64,000 nt of DNA, taken from Oreohelix idahoensis (taxonomy: Eukaryota > Mollusca > Gastropoda > Stylommatophora > Oreohelicidae). The position numbers and the translations under genes were made by a program. The notes below the pieces were generated by a model, which did not search any database, had not been told where the DNA came from, and saw nothing but the letters and a program-made list of their open reading frames with translations. Shown here piece by piece: positions 11,745 to 22,373 of the stretch. Where the stretch lies: positions 563,001 through 627,000 of the forward strand of contig JAMPIV010008522.1 of assembly GCA_024509875.1 (NCBI GenBank). The letters are read 5' to 3'. Numbering within the stretch: the stretch's first letter is position 1; every line of letters starts with the position of its first letter.

Positions 11745-11945
11745 CAATGAGACTAGTGTGGTGTTGTGCACGAGACTGGCAATCTCACCAAGTAACACAA
11801 CTTGCTACCAAAACCACTACTACAAGAGCATATTAATGCATTGTGCGGGCTTCATGCGGATGCCAGCCACATTGGTGGCCCCGTGCTCCATAAGGAGCGG
11901 GAAGAGACATAATTTATCCACAAGTGGACCCACGTGCTCTCATTA
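11745..11945. repeat. diverged repeat, copy 1
   Basis: Resembles 12560-12770 in the same orientation. Shared blocks include GAGACTGGCAATCTCACCA against GAGTCTGGAAATCTCATCA, and CCCCGTGCTCCATAAGGAGC against CTCCATGCTCCGCAAAGAGC. Old duplication of unknown nature. Confidence 0.5.
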
Positions 11946-12116
11946 ACAATAACATAACACATAACAATAATTAAATACTAATAAAATAGGCATTTTTTTT
12001 TCCTTTAAAAAAAAAAAAAAAAATGCCTATTTTATTAGTATTTAATTATTGTTATGTGTTATGTTATTGTAAATGAGAGCACGTGGGTCCACTTGTGGAT
12101 AAATTATGTCTCTTCC
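11900..12116. repeat. near-perfect ~100-bp inverted repeat at a LINE 5' junction
   Basis: The left arm (about 11900-11993) and right arm (about 12024-12116) are reverse complements with one mismatch seen. They are separated by about 30 bases of T/A homopolymer. The left arm is pre-existing flanking DNA. The right arm abuts the truncated 5' end of the LINE fragment at 12117. AAAATAGGCAT lies at 11983-11993 and again at 12457-12467 after the LINE tail, so the inverted arm lies within the inserted segment. Confidence 0.9.
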
Positions 12117-12456
12117 TGCTTACTCGTAGCAAGCAAGAGGACATGCATACCATCATAGCTGGCAGACGCTGGAGCTGGGTTGGTCATGTCCTCAGAAGAG
12201 ACCCCGATGCCATCACAAGAACAGCTATGCTTTGGACCCCTGAAGGAAAGCGAAAGAGAGGCCGACCAAAAACAACTTGGCGGAGGACTGTGGAGGCTGA
12301 GATGCAAAGAATGAACCAGAGTTGGGGCACGGTACGAAGGATGGCCACCGACCGTGCAAAGTGGAATCAATTTGTTGTTGCCCTACAAGACGCCACTAGG
12401 CGTGATGGCCACTGACTGCTTTGACGGTCGGTGGTTAAGGATCGAAGAAGAAGAAG
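12117..12456 (+). pseudogene. LINE (family L1) 3' end, 5'-truncated
   Basis: Encodes LLTRSKQEDMHTIIAGRRWS, GHVLRRDPDAITRTAMLWTP, RKRGRPKTTWRRTVEAEMQR and ends ALQDATRRDGH, the C terminus of the same LINE as the copy at 22374-24460. Only about 100 codons remain. The 3' end is a short GAA repeat, shared with the 24460 copy, followed by the target duplication AAAATAGGCAT. Confidence 0.85.
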
Positions 12457-12559
12457 AAAATAGGCATGAAATAATTTTAAACGATATGTACAAGCATTAC
12501 TCTCATTAATGAGAATAACCTCGCAACTGCTCCACGTCAGTATTCATCCCTACATGTGA

Positions 12560-12770
12560 AGCATGCCGTATAGGACGACTGATGAGTCTGGAAATCTCAT
12601 CATATGAATCGCATCGTTCCAGAGATAAACCACTGCCATAGCATATAAATGCTTCTTGCAGGCTTCTGTTGGACACAGCCGCACTGGTGTCTCCATGCTC
12701 CGCAAAGAGCAAACAGAGGAACGTTTATGTCTCAAACGTGCTTCACGCACCAAAAGAAGGGTAGTCATGT
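12560..12770. repeat. diverged repeat, copy 2
   Basis: Counterpart of the repeat at 11745-11945, with matching blocks in the same order and orientation. Confidence 0.5.
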
Positions 12771-13683
12771 TTACAAGGCATATTAATAACTAAAACTAAA
12801 TACATCACCTAAAGGAAATTTAACACGAAAACTATGTACTGTACACAACCAGGTGTAACTAACCTCAGATAACACATTAAAACAATTATCTTGAAATACA
12901 CTTTAACCAAACCTATCTCTTCCATTACTGAAGAAAATTACGTTAACCTGGCTTCACCCACGTGTCAGTTTACCCAATATAAAATAGCATAACATCATTA
13001 GGCCTATAGCCCGTGGTAACTAAGCGTGTTGTTGTCGACTCACAGGCGCCATCTTTATGTACAGTACATGATACTTTTCACGAACACGTGGCTCCCTGTT
13101 ACCATCTTGCCATAAAGTTAATACTAGTAGTAGACTGCTTTTCTGCCTGGCCTCACGAATGAAATAGATAGCTTCTAAATTCTCACAGCCGTGATCTGGA
13201 CTTAGCGTGCCTAATAAAACCTATCCACTAATCTATCACTTCAAAACTAACTCTAATGTCCTAAAAGAAATCTCATCAGGAAACACATTTATCTATTTCA
13301 TTAAACACGATACCAAATAGATGGTAGACCTACAGCCCTATATTCTTTCTAACACTATAGATCGAAATGTTGAGGAATAACGTTCTATCTAAATTAACTC
13401 ACATGTCCGAGGCAACCAGATCTCGACTCTGGTTACTTTGGGGCGACTGACGAAGAAAAGGGTCTTTGCTAAGCGCACCCTTTATATAGGCCGCTAGGCC
13501 TAATCACTCACGGTGTAGTGCGCGCGTAGTAATTGAGCCACGAAAATAACACACGCGATGGATGCTCTTGAAGGAGCGAAAACACAAATATAAAACACAA
13601 CTATTTCTAGGCTTTATTTTGGCCCAGTAATATATCTTCCTAATGAAAATGTTGTGGTAAAAAGGTAGGGAACCACGGACACA

Positions 13684-13748
13684 ATGGCGATGACAAGATG
13701 GCGCTGTTAAAAGACAGACGCTATGGCGATGACAAGATGGCGCTGTTA
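13684..13748. repeat. 26-bp direct repeat, 39-bp spacing
   Basis: ATGGCGATGACAAGATGGCG followed by CTGTTA occurs at 13684 and again at 13723. It lies at the right edge of the block that splits the LINE. Confidence 0.9.
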
Positions 13749-13750
13749 CA

Positions 13751-14865
13751 TACCCATCTTGCCAATCTCTCCTGTGCTGAGGAATCCTCGATTTATGGCC
13801 TGAAAAAGTCTCTCAGCTGCTGCTCTTCGGATAGCCAACTCTTCTTTGATGCATCCTTCCAAGTCTATGGTAGTTCTAATGCACTTAAAGTGGTTGACCT
13901 GCTCCAGGATCTGTTCTCCAAGCAAAATTTGAAGCCTTTTTCCTTCTCTTGAGATCACCATGCTTTTTGTTTTGGCGCTGCTGATAACTATCCCTCTCTT
14001 CTCCGGCTCATCCTTCCAGACTTGCAGGTTGGATTGAAGATGTGCCTCTGATTTAGCACACAGGTCAACATCGTCGGCAAATGCCAGCTCGGAAATACAA
14101 CCCTGTCTCATCTTCCAGCACCCCACTGAATATTTTTTGGTCTTTTTGTTTTACATGCTTTGATGACATCGTCCATAAGGAGTATGAAAAGATAAGATGA
14201 CAGAATATCACCCTGTCTTACACCAGAGATGGTCTTGAACTTATGGTTTGCCATACTTACATAATTTCTGCAAGTCTTGTAGAAGCCCCGTATAGCATGG
14301 ATCAGAGTGCTGGAATATTCTTCCTTGCCAACCAATCCCAAAGTTTTCTCCAGGGGATCTTGTTAAACGCCTTTTCCAGATCCAAGAAACAGAGATGCAT
14401 CTCACCTTTATACTCAAAGGTCTTTTCTCTCAGCTGCCCGAGTGTGAAGATAAGGTCCTGAGTACTTCCGTTTGCTCTGAACCCAAACTGGACCTCATCC
14501 ATTTGTGGCCTAGCCAAGCGACTGAGTCTCTGCTCCAGTATTCTAGAGTAAATTTTGCCAGTGACCTTAAGCAGGGATATGCCTCTATGATTTCTACATT
14601 GTCGGTTATCACCATTTTTGAAAATGTGTGTTATGATGACTATCTCTCATTCCTTTTATATGGTCTTGTGGCGCCATGTTGCCTGTAGGACCTTCAAGAG
14701 TAATAGGTCACCTGTTACTCCCGTGTATTTAACCGTTTCTGGTGGTATAACATTATGTGCTTTGCTCAACTTGGTTTTTTTCCACTGCTGCGTTCAGTTC
14801 TTCCATCTTGATGCCATCTTCATCACCATTAGTTTCCTCTTCTGTGATAGTGGTAAACATAACAA
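13751..14865 (-). pseudogene. LINE (family L2) reverse transcriptase, broken
   Basis: Minus-strand reading gives, in order, MEELNAAVEK, NHRGISLLKVTGKIYSRIL, EVQFGFRANGSTQDLIFTLG, CFLDLEKAFNKIPW, the RT finger/palm block ISGVRQGDILSSYLFILLMDD, and the catalytic LAFADDVDL, then GIVISSAKTKSMVIS. This is a standard non-LTR RT, which copies its RNA at a nicked target. The pieces lie in at least three frames, with a stop after the 14341 block. The endonuclease domain is absent. It stops near GFLSTGEIGKM; the next expected part is found at 10940-11397. Confidence 0.8.
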
Positions 14866-15100
14866 TAGTTCTTTAAACCATGAAACAATCATTTTTACAT
14901 TGCAATAAGAAAAATTTATTTTTAAAATCATTTCTGCGCCACACCACTCGCACCGCCCAGGAGACGGTCTGGATATAACCAGCGGATTTTAATTAAGGTT
15001 GAAAGAACCGTGGCTCGCCACAAGAAGGCAAAAACCTGAAGAAAAGACTACTAGTGTCTATCAGCATGATGAAGCAATGTCAGAGGCTAATCCTGACAAT
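14866..15100. other. intergenic, contains retroposon tail copy 2
   Basis: Non-coding. At 14998-15050 the plus strand carries GGTTGAAAGAACCGTGGCTC then GCCACAAGAAGGCAAAAAC, related to the tails at 6710 and 15101. Confidence 0.45.
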
Positions 15101-15186
15101 TTATTTTTTTTTAAATTTTTTTTTTTTTAAGTTTTGCCTCGTTTTGGCGAGGCGCGTCCCGTTCAACCTAGTCGAATCCTGACAAT
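15089..15186 (-). mobile_element. 74-bp poly(A) retroposon with 12-bp target duplication
   Basis: AATCCTGACAAT stands at 15089-15100 and 15175-15186. Between them, on the minus strand, lies a 40-bp unique part (TTGAACGGGACGCGCCTCGC, then CAAAACGAGGCAAAAC) with a roughly 30-base A-rich tail. The unique part contains a 6-bp stem (GCCTCG/CGAGGC). Target duplication plus A tail mark LINE-mediated insertion of a very short transcript end. Confidence 0.85.
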
Positions 15187-18083
15187 GACTGCTACCTAAG
15201 CCGCCGAGCTTGATACAGTGAGTATTCTTGGCTTGCACGATACATGCATCTGGAACTATACAAGTCCCTTAATCTAATTTTTCTGCCCGTGTTGTTAATT
15301 AAACTCATTTGTTATCATCAGTCACTCAATTCTGCCATTGTGTCTTTTCTTGAGCTTTTCTAGTCTTAACTTTTTTTCTCTTTTCACCTGATTTGAAACG
15401 TAAACAAAATTAAAACATTCAGTGTGAACTAAAATTAAGAAAGAAATTGACCTTGTGTACACAATACTTAAAAAAAATTCAGTACTGTCAGTTGTAATCT
15501 TGTCTGACACACGCCAAAAGTCTAGCAATATTGGTAATTCCACAGACGCATGCCCCCGCGTTTTGTTGCAATAAGGACAGGAAAACCAGAGGAAAACCTG
15601 ACTGTTACCTTAAGTAGATAACAGGTCCTTTCACACACTCACACAAACACGCGATCGCACACACGAACACACATGCACAAAGATAAACATATAGTATGCA
15701 CACACACATACATAATTTTTTGTTTAACATTGTACATATGAAAGCACATCTCCCTTTAATTATATTGTTTTTATCGAGATGTTACAGCTCAATTGCACTA
15801 TTTTAAGATTTAAAAAAAAAAAAAAAACTAAACAAAACATTAATGTAACGTCAGATGTTTGCACCAGTCACACAATTCTCATTCCTGTGTGTGTGGTTTT
15901 ATAAAAAGTAAATCTAAAGTCGTTTAGCAGGATGAAGATCTATCAATAGTAATAGCGGGATTGATGTGTCTTAGCTTGCGTGAGATCTTGACCGAAAACC
16001 AATCCCTCCATGAAGTTGTGTGAGCACCGAAAAGGGTTGTAGCTAAGTTTGTTTCTTCATAGATTATTTGTAATATCAGATTTGGGGGCAGTATCGAAGT
16101 TACCTTTCTTATCATGTATCACAGATACATCTACGGTGACGTTTTTCACTCTGATATGTATGTCACGAAGTGGATTTATGTTTAGAGTTTGTCTGAATAT
16201 ATAGACAAGACACTAGTATGAGGAAGTCTGAGAAGATAGATTTTGTATGAGAAATGACAGTGACTGTGGAAAGATGAGACTTATAGCTTCGAGGGTGAGA
16301 ACCTAGATTGACTCTCCCTCGCCACTTGTAACGTAAGTACTAACTACTGTCCCACCACCTCTTTCACTAAAGTCCACAGACACACTATACAGACAAGCAT
16401 ATAGGTACAGTATAGTTATAGAGAAACTGATCCAGTGTACATTTTATAGTTTTATTAAACGACAACATCAATAACACAGCAAAATAAATAACGTGCGAGG
16501 TCGCACAAACCTGAAACAGAACAATTAAAATGACTGACACTTATAAACCAACAATGTCATTTTCTCTTTCAACTTGCAGGGAAGAAAGTTAAGGATTAAA
16601 CAAAAAAAATCTACTTGGTGGGGTCTCTAACTTAAGAGCCACCACGCCTAACTATCCTAGTATTATTATTAAATCTAACAAACCGTCCTGCTTGTCACGA
16701 AAGGTTTGAGATGTTATAAGAATGTAAGATATCATGGACAAAAAGATGTATCAGATGATACCAGGATAGTGCCAGATAAGAGACTGGTCTTACAAGAAAT
16801 ACCCCCTTTTCTGGAAAAGAATAAGGGTGTATTGACATCAAAGGTAGAATCCAGCTGTATAAACCTCCAGGCTTTGAAAGGTTATGTCCTGAAAATCTAT
16901 TTGCCCCTTTCGAAGATTCTCCTTTGGTATTATGTGTTGTTTATGTTGACAAGTTGTTCTAGGGGTATATAATATAGTCTAACTCTCAATCTAAAATAAG
17001 TATCAATCAAACTTGAAACTTTAATGCAAATAATTTCAGCAAGTCTGATGACACGTATTTACAATTTATTTAACCTAAACCGGTTCTCTTTTCGGTTAGG
17101 TAACTTAGGAAAACTCAAAGGTATTTACATCATGAAATAAATAAACATAGAAACTTAATTTATGAAAAACATAATATAGTACTGAAGTTTCTATTGTCTT
17201 CTACACTGATTAATATTTTACTTTACTAAAATGTCACTGAATTTGACTGTGAAGGTAGGGTGGATTCCTATTGTCCTTAAACTCATCCTCCACTGTAATG
17301 TTAGAAATATATTTATCTTTTATTGTGGTGCTTTCTTCTATTGAATATGCTGACCAGTGGCAATGTAAGGCCACTTAACTGTCAAATCAGAAAATCCCAC
17401 ACTCTCCTGCCGTGGTTGAACACCTCTGTGACTTGCCAGGCAGTGGAACAATGGTGGCTAGCTACGATGACTTCCCGAGCATTCGCACCTCAGAGTCCAA
17501 TCGAGTTATAGGAATCAGATACTTCGGGTAATTTGCAGAATACAATGTTTGCAGGATAAAACCTGAAATGCAAATAATCACAACCCCTGTATGGTCCAGC
17601 ACTACTCTGTCTTTACAAAGGACATAACATACAGTGTCTGACATTGTGCTAACATATGCACAGGACAATTTACCTCACCACCTATCACAGCCAGTTCACT
17701 GTGACTAAAATTTCCTTATAAATCCTAAGTTGATTCCTTTATCCATGATTTGCTTCCATACAATGATTTGGTATGGTATAAATTTACTAAGTAATATCTT
17801 CATCGATTCATTACAACAATTTCTGTTAATCCTTCCTTAGGTTCCATGATACATGTCCTTTCTTTAACAAATACTCTTTCAAATGTATTATCAAACTTAC
17901 AGTCGTATGCTTGACATCCTTTTCAATAAACCTACACCTTTTACAACGCTGGCTTTCGCCTCTAAAATCAACACATGCTTTGCATTCCAGCAAGCAACAC
18001 ATTCGTCCTGGAATATTCTTAACACAGGCTTTTTGACATTCTAGCACACAAGTGGATTAAATCACAGGAATAATACATAAATA

Positions 18084-18088
<5 letters not shown>
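15187..18088. other. no assignable gene
   Basis: AT-rich sequence with AC-rich patches near 15640-15720. Short open frames on both strands show no known motif. Nothing could be supported here. Confidence 0.5.

Positions 18089-18175
<87 letters not shown>
18089..18175. repeat. (TA)n microsatellite
   Basis: About 43 AT units without interruption. Confidence 0.98.
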
Positions 18176-18178
<3 letters not shown>

Positions 18179-20710
18179 ATTGTTACCCTCAGGCAAAACA
18201 CACACAGGCTGTTAATGGCTTCTATGGTCTGCGCAACAGATGCGGTTGGCAAAGGTACAATACGATTACAGTTTACCTCTTCTTTCTGGGCAGCTGGTGG
18301 TTTTGAATTTGTTAGTGGCGTCAAATGGCCAAGGGCAAGGTCTTTTATAGTCATGCCTCCGGCGTATCGGATGACATGGGTGTAAAAAGGAGTAAAGGAT
18401 CCCAAAATGAGGCATAATTTTGCCTTCTGTACAATGCATAAAATCTAGTTTTTCAATTATCTTCCTTATTTATGGGGCGATTTAGGTCATTTAAAGGTGG
18501 ACTTACACTGTGAATTATTTTGTATCGATCTATTTATAAATTAGTTAGTTTGCACAATGCATTTAAATGTATGCATGCTTTAACTAACTAAGTTTGACTA
18601 ATCCTGATGTAACACAGCTTGTTTATTCGATATTTCTATCTTACTAGAATATTATTCGATAAAGTGTTTACACCTACCTCTAAAGTAACATTCCCGTTGA
18701 TGAATTACTTAATCCTTTCCGGTGATACTTCTTTAGTTCTTATGAAATTAAATATTATTGTCCCCATCGGTTACACAAAATAGGCCTAGGTTTTAAGCAT
18801 AGTACGTTTCCTACAACATAGATAATAAAGGTACGTTTTGATTGGTTATTGATTTAGAGAGTTCCCTACCCAATGGCGTGCGGTATGATCAGATTTAGAA
18901 AACCGTGTTGTGAGACAGATCCAAATCACGACACTGCTGCAGACGTATAACTAAATGTCTACACAAATATGAATTGCACTCTGATGTCCTAACCAGCTAA
19001 CAACAGTACTACAAGCACTGATCCACTAACGAACCTTCCCGTGCTAACATCAGAGGCTGTACTCTAAGTCTTTCTATCTGACTCTATAACTTCTCTCTTT
19101 CTTCTGCTTCTGCTCAGTGTCTCTCTGACACTACCGTCTTCTGCTGAGTGGCGTCTTCGTTACGCCCCTCCTCTCGTTAGCATTCGAAAAGGAATGATTT
19201 CCCTTTCTCTTATCCAGACTACTGCACCTGATGACTTTGGTATTAAGAACGAGGTACTTGACTCGGGATGTAGATGCTTCACTGCTGATGAAACTTCTTT
19301 CAACTGCTCAGTTACCCCTCTTCGGGTTTAGGACAATCGGCTTTATTATGGCCGTATTAAACAACAACACCAGGCCACGCGCTTGTTTGGTATGTTATAA
19401 CGAGCTAAGAGCTCCGGATTTTAAGAAAACCCGTTCCCGCTGAAGAATGTGTTTCATTGCATCAGAACTTCTTTCTTTTACTGGTGCAGACGTGCTGGGC
19501 GCCGGTATTACCGCTTCACCAGTTCTCTTCACCTTATGGCGATGTCTTGAGCCCTCGGCTCCTGGGAAGACAAATTACCGTGGTGAGTTGTAGGGCAGTT
19601 TACACCCTTCCTATGTGCCGTGAAAATGCTGTAAAACGAAAAAATAACAAACATGCAACACGTCAAAATATTCTCAACTCTAACACATAAACACCTTAAA
19701 TAGGCTTGCCTCAGGCGTCACAACAATTGCCTTCACAGCAAGCTAAAATCCCCAGGTATAATTCCCCGGCCCTACATCTTACGGACTGACCCAGGAAGGC
19801 TATCAATTAACACCATATTTAACACACTGCTACTACACCATCTATGTAATATAAAATTCACTTCACCCCTGTCTCCTGACTACAAGCTTAATTAACACAC
19901 AATTAAATAACCAACCATACCTGCGTATATACACTACACATTATCATAATCAAAATGCGGGTTTTCCAGACCTATTACATATTACAGAGCACCCGTTTAT
20001 CTTAGCACTTATTCTCACACAGTTAATATCTCAAAACCATTACACAAATCGTAGATACTGCTACTTATTCACAGAAAGTTATAGGCACAACTTCTAGTTT
20101 TATTATAAGATAGCAATTGATGGCACTTCTGTCTAATAAATTTAATTTAACTCCCAGAAGAAAACTTTACTTTAACGTGCTAAGATCTATTATAAACGAA
20201 CTATCTACGACGCTAATAAAGTTATACACATACCCAATTATCGAAATTCTCACGTAGAGCAGACGATACGACTTAGATTTCACGGCAGCAAAACTTTGAG
20301 ACCAGAGAGAGCGCTAAAAGATTGTGATGCTACATATATAGTAAAATATTATGATGAAATAAGACGCGATGAGTCATTGCGTGGCGTCTCTCTGGGCCGA
20401 CGTTAGACCAATATTATTGCTGCAAATAAATTAACTCTGACTTCCGCCAATGATATCGTAAACAACCAGATGACTCAGTGTATATTTTGCTAACGCGCTA
20501 CTTATTGCGTCACCTAAGATAATGCTACTGACCGTTCTCGTTACCAAAATAAATTTGATTGGTTCTGCGTTAGTTCTGCGTACCTGGGTCGTGTTTCTGC
20601 CCCCACCCCTACAATTGACACTGAAGGTGCGGGTTTTCGGATTTTTCCTAGTCTGAAAAATCTACCCAGTCTAATAATATGAACTCCAACGCCTAATAAA
20701 ATAACATGAA
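18176..20710. other. unassigned; short minus-strand open frame at its left edge
   Basis: From 18405 down to 18180 the minus strand is open, with ordinary composition (for example [20 protein letters not shown]), before running into the TA tract. I do not recognise it and cannot call it a gene. The rest has no motif I recognise. Confidence 0.35.
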
Positions 20711-20860
20711 CGCAATTACTTACACAGAGAAAAGAAGATTGGGGCGAATTGAAAATAAAATCCTAGTAACTCCTCATAAATAAACGCAATTAATTACATG
20801 GAGAAGAAGAATGGGGCCTGTTGAAAATAAAATCACAGTAAATCCTCACATTGTAGAAAC
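20711..20860. repeat. 74-bp tandem duplication
   Basis: CGCAATTACTTACACAGAG and CGCAATTAATTACATGGAG begin two diverged units at 20711 and 20785. Both continue with GAAGA(T/A)TGGGGC and TTGAAAATAAAATC. Confidence 0.8.
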
Positions 20861-21775
20861 ATGACCTTTCAAAATTTATTCAGTATTGTTGGTAACTTTC
20901 GTCCTGCTATTCAGTTCACTTCACATTTTGCTACAACATCTGTTAACGTCCTCGACATTACCACAATTACTTCTTCCGATTCTAACTCTTTAGTTTACTA
21001 CAAGCTCATCGACATCCACAGTTTCCTTCTTTACACTTCTTCTGCCTCTCCGGCACGGCATATCCGAACTCTTTACCATTTCCCAGCTACTGCTTCTCCG
21101 TCGCTTATGCTAAAACGAGTGCGACTTTCACAAAAGAGCAAACGAACTGTTGGACTTCCTCCAATGCAAATTATTTACTGAGCATATACTCATATCTGCT
21201 CTACAAGGCATCCTCGACATCTCTCGACAGGGTGCTCTTAACCCCCAGCAACAAAACTACATCTGGTAGGTTCAAGCATATATTAACTTATCACACATAG
21301 GTTGTTGCTGTTAGGAACCTTGTTCAAAGCCGTCTGAATATCGACACATGGCAACCACTGTGACACTAAGCCATGCAACATCAGAGCAATATACAAAAAG
21401 TGTTCGCATGTTATTAAAAAGAACGTGCAGTATTATTTCGTCAATCCACATTTGCCAGCTAAAATGAGCTTTCATGTGAGAAGAGAATAATTATAAACTT
21501 GTAGGCAAGCTTCTTAAAACATTCATTGGAGAAACTAGTAAACGACTTCGCGATCGCTTTTGCCAACATCTTCATGACTCTATTGAATGACCCGAACACC
21601 TGCAGCCGCCAATTTCAATAGTCCGGTTCATCCGGGTGTCCTTGACTTCCTGGTCACTGTGATCAAATTTTGTTTTCTCGGTGACAAAAGTCGGCGTGAT
21701 CTTGAAAATCGTTTAATCTTCGCGGAACGCATTTACCCTAAACATGGAACACTCCTCTGTTTGATGCATAATTGA
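20861..21775 (+). pseudogene. Penelope-like element fragment (RT C-terminal part and GIY-YIG)
   Basis: The first part (20861-21181) reads FRPAIQFTS, TSVNVLDITT, YYKLIDIHSFLLYTSS, LYHFP. This matches the region after the RT palm in Penelope-like elements, where the usual form is a 'VNFLD... YxKPTDxHxYL' pattern. About 330 bases on, two frames around 21510-21775 carry FIGETSKRLRDRFCQHLHDS and then FNSPVHPG...RDLENRLIF, the GIY-YIG endonuclease characteristic of this class. Stops and one frameshift separate the parts. Family assignment is by recalled motif pattern. Confidence 0.65.
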
Positions 21776-21906
21776 TATCTTTCCATTATTTATTTTTAAT
21801 GTGAATTTTATCTTTTTTTGTTTTCATTTTAATTGACGGATTTGTTAAAACGGAATTATTTAATTATTTGTTTTCAACATGTAATAATTATTCTATTTCT
21901 CGATTT

Positions 21907-21962
21907 TCTATTACACACACAAACACACACACACATACACATATATACACACATACAGACCC
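21907..21962. repeat. (AC)n-rich microsatellite
   Basis: Interrupted CA repeats with a few TA steps. Confidence 0.9.
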
Positions 21963-22002
21963 CCATATTTACAATTCCGATTGTTCGCATAATTTATTAC
22001 TA

Positions 22003-22373
22003 CTTCTTTTTCCTTTGATCCTTAGCCGCCAACTGTCAAAGCTGTCAGTGACCATCACGCATGGTGGCGTCTTGTAGGCCAGCAACAAACTGCTTCCACT
22101 TGCTTCGGTCGGCGGCCATCCTTCGTACAGTGCCCCAGCTCTGGTTCTTTCTTTGCATCTCAGCCTCCACAGTTCTCTGCCAAGTTATTTTTGGTTGGCC
22201 TCTCTTTCGTTTTCCTTTGGAGGTCCATAGCATAGCTGTTCTTGTGATGGCATCGGGGTCTCTTCTGAGGACGCGGCCAACCAACCTCCAGCGCCTGCCA
22301 GCTATGATGGTGTGCATGTCCTCTTGGTTACTCCGAGTAAGCAGTTCTTGGTTGGTAATGGTATTCAGCTAAA
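22003..22373 (-). pseudogene. LINE (family L1) 3' end, left part of a split copy
   Basis: The minus strand encodes LLTRSNQEDMHTIIAGRRW through ALQDATMRDGH and the 3' tail. Its upstream continuation is not to the right at 22374 but beyond the inserted sense LINE, at 24474-24537. This is therefore an older copy interrupted by a younger one. Confidence 0.85.

Larger units (their letters stand above)
11398..13750. other. 2.35-kb unassigned block splitting a LINE
   Basis: This block lies between two minus-strand LINE pieces that are adjacent in protein order. It contains an AC microsatellite, two diverged copies of one repeat, a nested LINE insertion with a hairpin, and a short direct repeat at its right edge. 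No coding motif was found and the terminal structure is unresolved. A four-base ATAC is present at both junctions but is weak evidence. Confidence 0.4.

Noticed and set aside
18083..18385. Long Tyr-Ile open frames in TA microsatellites (also 10369, 34608, 49759, 63258)
   Set aside because: Alternating TA has no stop in one frame, so these are composition artefacts.
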